A stretch of 64,000 nt of DNA from an uncultured Pseudomonadota bacterium. Lineage in GTDB: Bacteria; Myxococcota_A; UBA796; SXON01. The notes below the pieces were generated by a model. That model was not told the DNA's origin, did no database searches, and saw only the letters and a list, made by a program, of their open reading frames with translations. Below are positions 49,987 to 57,867 of the stretch, piece after piece (the stretch's first letter is position 1; every line of letters starts with the position of its first letter). The stretch lies in assembly GCA_903885375.1 (NCBI GenBank), contig CAISIK010000168.1, positions 1 through 64,000 of the forward strand, in the 5' to 3' direction. The translations under genes were made by a program, and so were the position numbers.

Positions 49987-50028
49987 AACAGCAGCGTCCG
50001 GGGCGACCCGGGCGCTGTTGCTGTTTTT
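49987..50028 (+). terminator. Rho-independent terminator after atpE
   Basis: A hairpin with left arm AGCAGCG-T-CCGGG (from 49990) and right arm CCCGG-G-CGCTGTTGCT closes on GGCGA-type loop bases and is followed by GTTTTT on the plus strand. It begins 14 bases after the atpE stop, so it ends the atp transcript. Confidence 0.85.
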
Positions 50029-50030
50029 GG

Positions 50031-50109
50031 GCGACGCGGCGCGACCCACCTCGGGGGTCCCGGCCGCGTCCCGCATCGCGGCGCGGCCGGGGCGGGAAGC
50101 CGCCGTCGC
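50031..50109. repeat. Complex palindromic intergenic element
   Basis: Nine-base arms CCGGCCGCG (50060-50068) and CGCGGCCGG (50082-50090) pair perfectly. An outer, one-bulge pairing joins 50031-50040 with 50099-50109. It contains GCGACCCACCTCG, shared (as reverse complement) with the element at 60694-60744. It sits between the atpE terminator and the ferredoxin end. Confidence 0.5.
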
Positions 50110-50492
50110 TACATCAGCTCGAACGCCCGAACCTTCACGGTGCCCTTCACGAGCTCGGCACGGCACGCGAGGCGGTACTCGGTGGAGAAGTTGTTCTCCT
50201 TGAGCGTGGCCCGCTCCTTGGCCGTCTGCTCCGACAGGCAGTCGGCGCCCTCCAGGACCTCCACCCGGCAGGTGCCGCAGTTGCTCTCCGAGCAGCCCGT
50301 GGCGATGGGGCGCTTCATCTTCGACCCCGCGCCCACCAGCGTGGAGCCGATGAAGGCCTGCACGGACTCCTCGGTGCCGTTGGGGCCGAGCACCGTGAGC
50401 GCCACCATGGGGATCTCGGGCACCGACGTGGGTGCGGACTCCATTCCGAAGAGGGCCTTGAGGCGGCGGCGAAGGCCGAAGGGCGTGGGCAT
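50109..50492 (-). CDS. 2Fe-2S ferredoxin
   Basis: A 127-residue protein with the plant-type ferredoxin cluster motif: CSESNCGTC (three Cys) and the distant fourth in YRLACRAELV. A basic N-terminus of about 25 residues (FGLRRRLKALFG) is extra and may bind membrane or partner. The start at ATG 50492 follows the rhomboid end after 23 bases. It is the last gene of the dapD-to-ferredoxin unit. Electron partner unknown. Confidence 0.87.
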   Translation of the reverse strand: MPTPFGLRRRLKALFGMESAPTSVPEIPMVALTVLGPNGTEESVQAFIGSTLVGAGSKMKRPIATGCSESNCGTCRVEVLEGADCLSEQTAKERATLKENNFSTEYRLACRAELVKGTVKVRAFELM

Positions 50493-50515
50493 GGGGGCTC
50501 CGGGGTTGGCCGCTC

Positions 50516-51274
50516 CTACCGCACCAGTCTCGAAAGCGCGAGGAGGGTCAGCACGGCCGCTGCGGCGCGCGTGAGCTGGCGCACGAGGTCGGAGTTCTCG
50601 CTGTTGTCGGTGATCCGGTTGCCGAAGGTGGCGCCGAGCGCGAGGCCGCCGAGCAGGCCCCCGACGTGCGCGGCGTTGTCGATGAAGGGGAAGACGAGCC
50701 CCAGCGCGAGGTTGCCGCCCACCCAGGGCCAGAGGAGCGGCCCGAACCAGCGCCGGGTGTGCGGGTGCAGCTTGCCTCCCCAACGCCAGCCGAAGGCCAC
50801 CATGGCCCCGAGAAGGCCAAACGCGCCGCCGCTGGCCCCGACGGTGAGCTCGCTGCCCATGAGCCAGCTCGCCACGCCGCCCGTGAGCGCGGTGGCGAAG
50901 AAGAGCAGCCACACGCGGGCCGGCCCGTACACCGCCTCCAACACCTCGCCCACGGCCCAGATGGCCGCCACGTTCATCAGCAGGTGCCCGAGGTTCCAGT
51001 GGAGCACGCTGTAGGTGAGGAGCCTGTCCCACTCGCCGGTCTCGGCGAGCCCGGCGGTGCGCCCGCCGAGCGCATCCATCAGGGCCGCCGAACGGTTCCA
51101 GCCGACCACACGCCAGAGCGGCTGGCCGCGCATCGCGTCGAGCACGCACGACCAGACGTAGGTGGCCGACAGGAGCACGCACAGCGCGATCGACCCGCGC
51201 GGGGAGGCGCGCAGGTAGTGGTCGAGCCGCTTCTCTGCGCGCTCCCAGCTCCGCTCGGTGCCCACATCGCTCAC
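50516..51274 (-). CDS. Rhomboid-family intramembrane serine protease
   Basis: A 252-residue membrane protease. The catalytic Ser (about 148) is in TVGASGGAFGLLGA, and the His (about 203) is in IDNAAHVGGLLGG. The His/Asn pair of the oxyanion region is in LHWNLGHLLMN. About six helices. It starts at GTG overlapping the preceding stop (GTGA), so it is coupled to the glycosyltransferase. The N-terminal part of about 30 residues is cytosolic. Substrates unknown; the lipoproteins and glycosylated proteins nearby are possible but unproven. Confidence 0.9.
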   Translation of the reverse strand: MSDVGTERSWERAEKRLDHYLRASPRGSIALCVLLSATYVWSCVLDAMRGQPLWRVVGWNRSAALMDALGGRTAGLAETGEWDRLLTYSVLHWNLGHLLMNVAAIWAVGEVLEAVYGPARVWLLFFATALTGGVASWLMGSELTVGASGGAFGLLGAMVAFGWRWGGKLHPHTRRWFGPLLWPWVGGNLALGLVFPFIDNAAHVGGLLGGLALGATFGNRITDNSENSDLVRQLTRAAAAVLTLLALSRLVR

Positions 51275-52917
51275 GGGCCCACCCGGTAGAGCACCGCCAC
51301 CTCCAGCGGGCGGCCCCCGGTGCCGAAGGGCAGGACGCCGAGCGTCTCCGCGTACAGGCCGACGTGGCCCTGCACGTCCACCACCCGCAACGGAAACTGG
51401 CCCTCGCCGCGCGCCGAAGCGAGCGGCACCCAGGAGTCGGGCACCGCCCCGCCGGAGTTCGCCAGCGCGATCACGAGGGTGCCCGCGGGGAGGCCCTCGG
51501 GGTCTACCAGCCGCTGCCACCCGGCCGCTTCGAGCTCGGCGCGAGCGCTCCACTCTGCCGCGAACAGCCCCGGTCCACCACCCTCGGCCTCCGCCGCGAC
51601 GAGCGCGCCCTGGGCGGCCTCGCGGCCGGCGCGGCAAAACTGCCAGTCCGCGATGGCGAGCCCCATCGCGAGCAGCGCCCCGAGCGCGCTCGCCACGAGC
51701 TGCACGCGCTTGCCGTGGGCCACATCCTCGGCCGAGCGCGCCAGCGCGATCGCGGCGGGCGTGGCGGCCGGGAGGAGGTACCGCGCCGAGGCGTAGTTGT
51801 GGAAGAACACCACGCCCAGCGCGGTGGCCACCATCACGCCGCCGAGGAGCAGGCTGTCATCCCGATCACCCTTGCGACGCCGTCCTGGGCCCACGGCGAG
51901 GGCAGCGCCCGCGCGGGCCAGGAGCGCCCCGCCCACGGCGGCGCACCCGATGAGCAGGGCCACACCGCTCGCTTCGAGGCCCGCCGGCCGCACCCAGGCC
52001 ACCGCCGCCACCGCGAGCGCCGCCCCCACCGCCGCGTGCACCGGGCGCGTGTAGAGGAGCCCCAGCCCGCAAGGCAGGAGCGCGGCCCGGGCGAGCACGC
52101 CGAGCGCGCGGCCATCCAGCGGACCGTGCGCCACCACCCCCCGGTTCTCCCACACCACCAGCGGGTGCCAGACCCCCGACTCCGCGTGCAGCCAGCCCTC
52201 CACGCCGCCCACCACCATCGCGGCCGGCAGCCAGAAGGCCAACGGGAACCCCCACCGCAGCCCATGCACGAGCAGCACGGGCACCACCGCGGCGGCCGGG
52301 TACTTCGTCTCCACCGCCGCCCCCAGCGCCAGCCCGGCGGCGAGGAACCAGCGGCCATCGCGGCGGGCGAGGCCCTCGCGGTAGCCCGCCAGCGCCGCGG
52401 TGGTGAGCGCCACCCAGGGGAGGTCGATCATCAGGCTGTCCTGCAGGCCCAGCCAGACCGTGGCCGACCCGAGCCAGGCGAAGGCCGCCACCTCCGGGTG
52501 CTGGGCCGAGCGACGCATCCACACCGCGCTCGCGCCCGCCCAGAGCACCACCCACGGCAGCCCCGACAGCCGCGCCAGCGGGAGCGACTCCACCCCCGAC
52601 CACGCCCACATCCACCACAAGAAGAGCGGCGGGTGCGCGTAGATCTCGCCGTTGCCGCCCTGCCAGGCGCGGTACCACGCATAGGGCTTGGCGGGGTCGA
52701 GCACGCTGCCCAGCCACCGGTAGCTCTCCTCGTCGATGGCCAGCGGTTTGGGGAGGGCCACCGCGAAGAGCACCACCGCGGCGGCCACGAGCCAGCGCAG
52801 GACGGAGGGGACGGGCGGCTCGGCCACCTCCGGCCGACGCGTCGCCGGCCCCGCCGACGCGGGCCGGCCGGCCGGTGCCACCGCGGGGAGTCGAAGGTCG
52901 TCGGGCGGCGGGTTCAC
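51271..52917 (-). CDS. GT39/ArnT-like membrane glycosyltransferase
   Basis: A 548-residue membrane protein starting at GTG inside the dapE stop (GTGA). About ten to twelve helices and a C-terminal soluble domain of about 110 residues. The first external loop carries the acidic motif PLAIDEESYRWLGS (DE pair), as in dolichol- or undecaprenyl-phosphate sugar transferases of the GT39/PMT/ArnT superfamily. Later YAHPPLFLWWMWAWSG matches the family's HPP loop. Donor likely a lipid-linked sugar; acceptor unknown. An upstream extension into dapE has no support. Confidence 0.82.
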   Translation of the reverse strand: MNPPPDDLRLPAVAPAGRPASAGPATRRPEVAEPPVPSVLRWLVAAAVVLFAVALPKPLAIDEESYRWLGSVLDPAKPYAWYRAWQGGNGEIYAHPPLFLWWMWAWSGVESLPLARLSGLPWVVLWAGASAVWMRRSAQHPEVAAFAWLGSATVWLGLQDSLMIDLPWVALTTAALAGYREGLARRDGRWFLAAGLALGAAVETKYPAAAVVPVLLVHGLRWGFPLAFWLPAAMVVGGVEGWLHAESGVWHPLVVWENRGVVAHGPLDGRALGVLARAALLPCGLGLLYTRPVHAAVGAALAVAAVAWVRPAGLEASGVALLIGCAAVGGALLARAGAALAVGPGRRRKGDRDDSLLLGGVMVATALGVVFFHNYASARYLLPAATPAAIALARSAEDVAHGKRVQLVASALGALLAMGLAIADWQFCRAGREAAQGALVAAEAEGGGPGLFAAEWSARAELEAAGWQRLVDPEGLPAGTLVIALANSGGAVPDSWVPLASARGEGQFPLRVVDVQGHVGLYAETLGVLPFGTGGRPLEVAVLYRVGP

Positions 52918-53993
52918 CCCAGGCCCACGAAGCGGGCGAACTGGGCGTAGCCGACCGCGAGGAGCGAGGCACTGGCGTACTCCCCGGCCTGGTGGGCCTG
53001 CGCCGCGAGGCCGGGCCCGAGGTTCACGGCGTCGATCCCCACCTGCGAGAGGCGGGCCACATCCGTCCACGCCTGCTTGGCGGCCACGGCGTTGCCGTTC
53101 TGCTCGAGGAACCGCCGGAGGTGCGGGTTGTCGAGCACCACGGCGCCGCTCGGGGCCACCTCGACGATCTCCACCTCGGGCGGCCCGCCCGGGCAGGCCT
53201 CCGCGCAGAACCGCTTCACCTCAGCCACGGCGCTCTCGCTCGTGCGCCCGGGCGCAAAGCGGTAGTTGAGGTTCAGCTCGAAGCGGTCGGGGATCACGTT
53301 GCGGGTGGCCCCGCCCGAGGCGAGCGTGGCGCTGATGACCTCGCGGAACTCGTGGCCCGAGCAGTCCACCACCACGGGCGCGCGCGCGGCCAGCGCGGCC
53401 AGCAGGGGCGCCGCGGCGTGGATGGCGTTGCGACCCTGCCAGGGCCGCGCGGAGTGGGCGGCCTGGCCGACGAAGGTGACCCGGGCGTGGAGCGTGCCGA
53501 GGCAGCCGACCTGCACCACGTTGTCGCTCGGTTCGAGGCAGAAGGCCAGCGCCGCGCGGCGGAGCCAGGTGGCCCGTTCGAGCACGGGGCCGAGGCCGCT
53601 CTCCGCCCACGGGCCCTCCTCCTTGTCGTAGAACACGAAGCCGAGGTCGTAGGGCAGCGCGGCGCCATCGCCCACCGCGCGGGCGAGCTCGAGCATGACC
53701 GCCAGGCCGCCCTTCATGTCGCTGGCGCCAAGGCCGTAGATGCGGTCGCCGTCGAGGCGCACCGGACCATCGCCGGGCTTGGGCGGCACGGTGTCGGTGT
53801 GGCCGACGAGGAGCACGAGCGGGCGCCCCGGACGCGCGGCCGTGCGGGCGAGAACGGTCTCGCCGATGCGCTGCACGGCGAGCGGCGTGTCGCGCAGGAT
53901 GGCCTCCACGAGGTCGGCGCACGCGGCTTCGTTGCCGGTGACGCTCGCCACGCGGCACAGCTCCATCGTGCGACGGGTGAGCGCCTCGCCCAC
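52914..53993 (-). CDS. dapE: Succinyl-diaminopimelate desuccinylase-type M20 peptidase
   Basis: About 359 residues. Metal ligands and catalysis: LVLLVGHTDTVPPKPGDGPV (His and Asp), LGASDMKGGLAVML (bridging Asp), FYDKEEGPWAESGLG (catalytic Glu plus Glu ligand), CLEPSDNVV (Glu) and the final His in AAQAHQAGEYAS. A dimerisation domain lies at about 175-290. The family includes ArgE, DapE and aminoacylase; position directly after dapD makes DapE the best choice: it would free LL-diaminopimelate for lysine and peptidoglycan. I chose GTG 53993; a TTG at 53999 overlaps the dapD stop. Confidence 0.88.
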   Translation of the reverse strand: MGEALTRRTMELCRVASVTGNEAACADLVEAILRDTPLAVQRIGETVLARTAARPGRPLVLLVGHTDTVPPKPGDGPVRLDGDRIYGLGASDMKGGLAVMLELARAVGDGAALPYDLGFVFYDKEEGPWAESGLGPVLERATWLRRAALAFCLEPSDNVVQVGCLGTLHARVTFVGQAAHSARPWQGRNAIHAAAPLLAALAARAPVVVDCSGHEFREVISATLASGGATRNVIPDRFELNLNYRFAPGRTSESAVAEVKRFCAEACPGGPPEVEIVEVAPSGAVVLDNPHLRRFLEQNGNAVAAKQAWTDVARLSQVGIDAVNLGPGLAAQAHQAGEYASASLLAVGYAQFARFVGLG

Positions 53994-53995
53994 CG

Positions 53996-54778
53996 TCAAA
54001 CGGACACGCCGAAGTCGCGCAGCGCCGCGTTCAGCGACACCTTCTGGTCGGTGCTCGCCTGCCGCTTGCCGATGATGAGCGCGCACGGCATGCCGTACTC
54101 GCCGGCCGGGAACCGCTTCGGCCGCACCCCCGGCACCACCACGCTCCGGGCGGGCACGCGGCCCACGTACCGCACCTCCTCCGGGCCGGTCACATCGAGG
54201 ATCGGGGTGCTCGCGGTGAGCACCACGTTGGCGCCGAGCACCGCCTCCTCCTCCACGATCACACCCTCCACCACGATGCACCGGCTGCCCACGAAGGCGC
54301 CGTCCTCGATGATCACCGGGCGCGCCGCGGCGGGCTCCAGCACCCCGCCGATGCCCACGCCCCCGCTGAGGTGCACCCCGCGGCCGATCTGGGCGCAGCT
54401 CCCCACGGTGGCCCACGTGTCCACCATCGAGCCGGCCCCCACCCACGCGCCGATGTTCACGTAGCCGGGCATCACGATGGCGCCGCGCTCCACGAAGGCG
54501 CCGTACCGGATGGTGCCGGGCGGCACCACGCGCACGCCCGCCGCCGCGAGGTTCCGCTTCAGGGGAATCTTGTCGTGGAACTCGAACGGCCCCACCTCCA
54601 TCGTCTCCATCTGCGAGATGCGGAAGAAGCCGAGGATGGCCTCCTTGACCCAGGCGTTGACCCGCCACTCGCCCTCGACCTTCTCGGCCACACGAAGCTC
54701 GCCCCGGTCGAGGCGGGCGATGGTCTCACGGATGGCTTCGGGCTCGCCGGCGCGCACCCGGCTCTCGAGGTCGTTCAT
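53996..54778 (-). CDS. dapD: Tetrahydrodipicolinate N-succinyltransferase
   Basis: A 260-residue left-handed beta-helix acyltransferase that succinylates tetrahydrodipicolinate in the lysine/DAP pathway. N-terminal helical domain (1-85) with WVKEAILGFFR and EFHDKIPLKRN, then hexapeptide repeats from about 95 (RYGAFVERGAIVMPGYVNIG), the catalytic region GSMVDTWATVGSCAQIGRGV and HLSGGVGIGGVLEP. C-terminal part VLTASTPILDVTG. The match with DapD is very clear. It is the first gene of a minus-strand operon and lies 51 bases from the divergent nucleotidyltransferase start. Confidence 0.95.
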   Translation of the reverse strand: MNDLESRVRAGEPEAIRETIARLDRGELRVAEKVEGEWRVNAWVKEAILGFFRISQMETMEVGPFEFHDKIPLKRNLAAAGVRVVPPGTIRYGAFVERGAIVMPGYVNIGAWVGAGSMVDTWATVGSCAQIGRGVHLSGGVGIGGVLEPAAARPVIIEDGAFVGSRCIVVEGVIVEEEAVLGANVVLTASTPILDVTGPEEVRYVGRVPARSVVVPGVRPKRFPAGEYGMPCALIIGKRQASTDQKVSLNAALRDFGVSV

Positions 54779-54829
54779 CCCGGCGGCTTATCCGGCCGAC
54801 GCGCCGGAACGGCACGATAGGAGGCCACG

Positions 54830-55510
54830 ATGGCCGCCACCGCGTTCCTCCTCGCCGCCGGTCTCGGCACGCGCCTCCGCCCGTACACGCTCACCACGCC
54901 CAAGCCGCTCCTCCCCGTGGGCGGCCGGCCGATGCTCGACATCGCGCTGGCCCACCTGCGCGCGCATGGCCACGAGGAGGTCGTGGTCAACGCCTTCTGG
55001 CTGCCCGAGCAGGTGGTGGCCTGGGCGGCGCGCCAGCGCGGCGTCACCCCCATCGTGGAGTCGCCCGCCATCCTCGGCACGGGCGGCGGCCTCCGCAACG
55101 CGCGCCACCTCCTCGCCGAGCGCTTTTGCGTGGTGAACGGCGACATCCTCTGCGATGTCGACCTCACCGCCCTCTGGAACGAGCCTGCTCCCGCCGTGAT
55201 GGCCCTGCGCGCCCAGACCGACGGCCGCCACACCGGCGTGGCGCTGCGCGAGGGGCGCGTCACCGGCATCGCCGGGATCGTGGGCGAGGCCGACCCGTCC
55301 TTGCACTTCACCGGCATCCACGTGCTCGATCGGAGCGTGCTCGACCTCGTGCCGCCCACGGGCGAGGCCTGCATCGTCCGCACGGCCTATCGTCACCTCG
55401 TGGCGGAGGGGCGGGTGCGGGGCGTCGTCCATCCGGGAATGTGGGTGGATATCGGCACGGTCGAGGAGTACGAGCGGGTGCGGGCCGGCATGCCCGGCGT
55501 GGCGCCGTGA
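54830..55510 (+). CDS. MurU-type sugar-phosphate nucleotidyltransferase
   Basis: A 226-residue enzyme. The nucleotide loop is AFLLAAGLGTRLRPYTLTTP with KPLLPVGGRPMLD, the magnesium site VVNGDILCDVDL, then LHFTGIHVLDRSVLDL and a last WVDIGTVEEYERVRAG. The short length suits MurU-like enzymes that make UDP-MurNAc from MurNAc-1-phosphate, but other sugar substrates are possible. Its stop overlaps the GTG of the next gene. A fragment of its 3' end is repeated at 57501. Confidence 0.88.
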   Translation: MAATAFLLAAGLGTRLRPYTLTTPKPLLPVGGRPMLDIALAHLRAHGHEEVVVNAFWLPEQVVAWAARQRGVTPIVESPAILGTGGGLRNARHLLAERFCVVNGDILCDVDLTALWNEPAPAVMALRAQTDGRHTGVALREGRVTGIAGIVGEADPSLHFTGIHVLDRSVLDLVPPTGEACIVRTAYRHLVAEGRVRGVVHPGMWVDIGTVEEYERVRAGMPGVAP

Positions 55511-56076
55511 TCGGCCTCGCCTGGGCGCTCAACGCCTTGTTCTGGGCGCCCTTCGTGATCCGCGGCCAACTCGACAAGCAGCAGGGCAAACAACAGACCG
55601 GCCCCGCGGCCCACGCCGACCCGCGCGCCACCGCCATGGTGTGGGCGCACGGTCTGGGCATCGGCGTCAGCTACGCCGGGCTCGCGGCCGCGCCTTTCGC
55701 GCCGGTTTGGCCGCTGCCGGTTCCCCTCCAACTCCTCGCCGTACCGCTCGTCCTCGCCACCACCTGGATGATCGTCCGCGTGATGATGGTCTTCCGGTCG
55801 TGGCGCCTGCGCGCGGCGCTCACCGCGGAGCACCAGCTCTGCACCGAGGGTCCGTTCGAGCGAGTGCGCCACCCCATCTACACCGGGATGGTGCTGCTCA
55901 CGGTGGCCAACTTCCTGCTGGTGCCCAACCTGATTTCTCTCCTCGGTATCGTCGCCAATTTCTTCGCGGGCGATTTGCGTGCTCGCGCCGAGGAGCGGCT
56001 GCTCATCGGGGTGTTCGGCGATCGGTACCGCTCCTACATGGCGAGGACGAAACGATTCCTGCCGGGTATTTATTGA
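55507..56076 (+). CDS. Isoprenylcysteine carboxyl methyltransferase-like membrane protein
   Basis: A 189-residue membrane protein starting at GTG inside the preceding stop. Four or five helices; the C-terminal half has the ICMT/PEMT cofactor motif GPFERVRHPIYTGMVLLTVA with RHP, and then the second motif RARAEERLLIGVFGDRYRSYMARTKR (E-E and Y). Methyl transfer using SAM at the membrane is expected. Bacteria lack prenylated proteins of the eukaryote kind, so the substrate is unknown. Confidence 0.87.
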   Translation: MIGLAWALNALFWAPFVIRGQLDKQQGKQQTGPAAHADPRATAMVWAHGLGIGVSYAGLAAAPFAPVWPLPVPLQLLAVPLVLATTWMIVRVMMVFRSWRLRAALTAEHQLCTEGPFERVRHPIYTGMVLLTVANFLLVPNLISLLGIVANFFAGDLRARAEERLLIGVFGDRYRSYMARTKRFLPGIY

Positions 56077-56089
56077 GAGTTGGGTTTGG

Positions 56090-56142
56090 GGGATGCGCGT
56101 CTGCCCCACCTCGTGGGGGCGAAGGGCGTCGCCGCGCATCCC
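56090..56142. repeat. Dispersed palindromic element, copy 2 (possible two-way terminator)
   Basis: Ten-base arms GGGATGCGCG (56090-56099) and CGCGCATCCC (56133-56142) enclose GCCCCAC/GTGGGGGC. It lies between the ends of two convergent genes, so it can fold at both transcript ends, but no T-run is seen. The core (56092-56140) repeats the element at 40769-40816 in opposite orientation. Confidence 0.72.
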
Positions 56143-56169
56143 GGCGCGGTCGGGGTGGGCGCCTCACGC

Positions 56170-57333
56170 TCACCACCCTCGCGCGCGCAGCCGGGCGTGG
56201 AGGGTCGGAACGTCCACCGCGAGCACACCGGGAACCAGGGGCGCCATCCCGTGTGCTCCCCGGTAGACGACATAGTCCTCCGCCTCCCGATCGGGCGCCG
56301 CCTTGCGGAGCGAAAGGATTCCTCGCGCGTCCTCGGGGCGCGGGGTGTGGGAGGCACCCACCTCCACCAGGATCGGCGCGAGACCGGGCCCCTCCAGCAC
56401 GAAGTCCACTTCGAGGCCGGACTGGTCGCGGAACCAGTGCAAGCCCGGCCGGCGCCCGGCGAAGGCCCGATGCTTGACCAGCTCGGTGGCGACGAAGCCT
56501 TCGAAGATCGGTCCGAGGAAGGAGGAGCGCTCCAGCGCGGCCTCGTCCATGAGGCCAAGGAGGTGGCACGTGAGCCCGCTGTCGCAAAGATACACCCGCG
56601 GTCTCTTCAGCAGCCGTTTGCCGAAGTTGGCGAACCAGGGGGGCACGGGGATGAGCACGCCGGAGGTCTCCAACGCATCGAGCCACGACGTGATGGTGGG
56701 GACCGACACGCCCAGCGGCGCCGCGATGTCCGTCTTGTTCAGCAACTGCCCGGTTCGCGAAGCGAGCACCGCCAGGAACCGCCGGAACAACCAGAGCGAG
56801 GAGACGTTCACGAGGGCGCGAAGGTCGCGCTCGAGCCAGGTCTGAACGTAGGAGTCGAACCAGAGCGCGGCCTGGTCCGGCGCGTTCAGCACGACCTCCG
56901 GGAAGCCGCCCCGAAGGGGTGTGACCCCCGGGTGCTCCTCTACCCCGAACGGGAGGAGTCGAAGGATCCCAGCCCGACCGGCCATGGACTCGGTCACCCC
57001 CCGCATGAGCGCAAATTCCTGCGAACCGGTGATCAACCATCGACCCGGCTCCTGGTCCTGGTCTATGCGCGTGCGGACATAGGGAAGCAACCCAGGGGCG
57101 TTCTGAATCTGATCGAGCAACACCTGGCCGTCGAGCTGATCAAGAAAACCCCGAGGGTCGGCGGCGGCCCGGGCGAGGACGTCCGGGTCCTCCAAAGGCA
57201 CCCACCGCGCTTCGGGGAACGCCTCGCGGAGGAGCGACGTCTTGCCGACGCGGCGCGGGCCGGCGACCACCACCGCAGGGAAGGCCTTGGCCGCACCGAG
57301 GACTTCATCACGTATCTGGCGAAGAATCGACAT
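56170..57333 (-). CDS. AAA ATPase with DUF4143 domain
   Basis: A 387-residue protein. Walker A is GPRRVGKTSLLREA (about 25-38), followed by the Walker B-like GQVLLDQIQNAP and a sensor ITGSQEFALM. A DUF4143 domain fills the C-terminal half: YVQTWLERDLRALVNVSS, FRRFLAVLASRTGQLLN, PTITSWLDALETSGVLIPV, FRDQSGLEVDFVL (Glu and Asp of a nuclease-like fold). Such genes are common in mobile or defence-type contexts and many behave as selfish or orphan genes. The start MSILRQ and the region before it are repeated at 58304-58396. A hairpin there can hide its AGGA ribosome site. Confidence 0.9.
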   Translation of the reverse strand: MSILRQIRDEVLGAAKAFPAVVVAGPRRVGKTSLLREAFPEARWVPLEDPDVLARAAADPRGFLDQLDGQVLLDQIQNAPGLLPYVRTRIDQDQEPGRWLITGSQEFALMRGVTESMAGRAGILRLLPFGVEEHPGVTPLRGGFPEVVLNAPDQAALWFDSYVQTWLERDLRALVNVSSLWLFRRFLAVLASRTGQLLNKTDIAAPLGVSVPTITSWLDALETSGVLIPVPPWFANFGKRLLKRPRVYLCDSGLTCHLLGLMDEAALERSSFLGPIFEGFVATELVKHRAFAGRRPGLHWFRDQSGLEVDFVLEGPGLAPILVEVGASHTPRPEDARGILSLRKAAPDREAEDYVVYRGAHGMAPLVPGVLAVDVPTLHARLRARGW

Positions 57334-57412
57334 GAAACGAGAATCCTGAAGTGCAGCTTTAGGATTCTCGCAACAAACGATTCAGCAGATGTAAAGGCGG
57401 GTGATTCGCGTG
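57320..57412 (-). repeat. 93-bp hairpin repeat, copy A (leader of AAA/DUF4143 gene)
   Basis: A 93-base segment that covers the first four codons and the upstream control region of the AAA gene. Copy B is at 58304-58396, 86 of 93 bases identical by my count. It contains a perfect 10-base stem CGAGAATCCT/AGGATTCTCG (57338-57347 and 57361-57370) with a 13-base loop. The stem covers the only AGGA ahead of the start codon. The two copies keep the stem intact. Confidence 0.88.
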
Positions 57413-57500
57413 TGAGGCCGAGATGTAGGAGCACCAGGCCGCCTGTCAATCCCGGCGGGGCCCGGCCGCGGCCCGCCGACGACGCCGCAGCCCGAACAAG

Positions 57501-57568
57501 GTCGAAGAGTACGAGCGGGTGCGGGATGGCGCGGCGAGCGGGTCGGAATGATCGGCCTGGCCGGCTGA
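57501..57568 (+). pseudogene. Remnant of nucleotidyltransferase/methyltransferase junction
   Basis: Bases 57501-57526 repeat 55460-55485 at 25 of 26 positions (codons for VEEYERVR). Further on, a second match reads TGATCGGCCT at the start of the methyltransferase gene. The copy then breaks off: the small frame gives only MIGLAG before a stop. It therefore looks like a scar from duplication of the 55.5-kb junction. It lies in the gap 57334-57621, which has no other gene. Confidence 0.6.
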
Positions 57569-57621
57569 AGGTGTGGCAAGCAACGTGGCGGGGGCGCTCG
57601 TGGACCCCCTCCGCGCCGACC

Positions 57622-57867
57622 TCAGGCGGATCGCGCCTCTTGGTGCGGCGGCAAAACTTCGACTCGGGCCCCCAGCAACCGCAACGTCTTCTCGTGGATC
57701 TCGGCCAACTCGTCCGGGACCTCGACATCGCGGGCGATGCCCTCCAGTACATCGTCCGTGATGCCCTTGGCGACGTGGAGACGCAGGCCGACGACGTCAC
57801 GCAGGTAGCGCGTGTGGTGCACCTTCAGCATGCCCGGCTCGGCGGCGGTGATGCGCAGGGTGGTCAT
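57622..57867 (-). CDS. Small protein resembling ribosomal L7/L12 C-terminal domain
   Basis: An 81-residue soluble protein (MTTLRITAAEPGMLKVHHT...). Its order of strand-helix-strand and the spacing KVHHTRYLRDVVGLRLHVAK, then PDELAEIHEKTLRLLGARVE, resemble the L7/L12 C-terminal domain (KVIKVVREITGLGLKEAK, EEAGAKVE). The usual basic residues of the domain's factor-binding helix are partly kept (K, R, R, K). It lacks the N-terminal dimer domain. The start overlaps the previous gene's stop by ATGA. Role unknown; a stand-alone L7/L12-like fold could bind translation factors, but this is a guess. Confidence 0.68.
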   Translation of the reverse strand: MTTLRITAAEPGMLKVHHTRYLRDVVGLRLHVAKGITDDVLEGIARDVEVPDELAEIHEKTLRLLGARVEVLPPHQEARSA

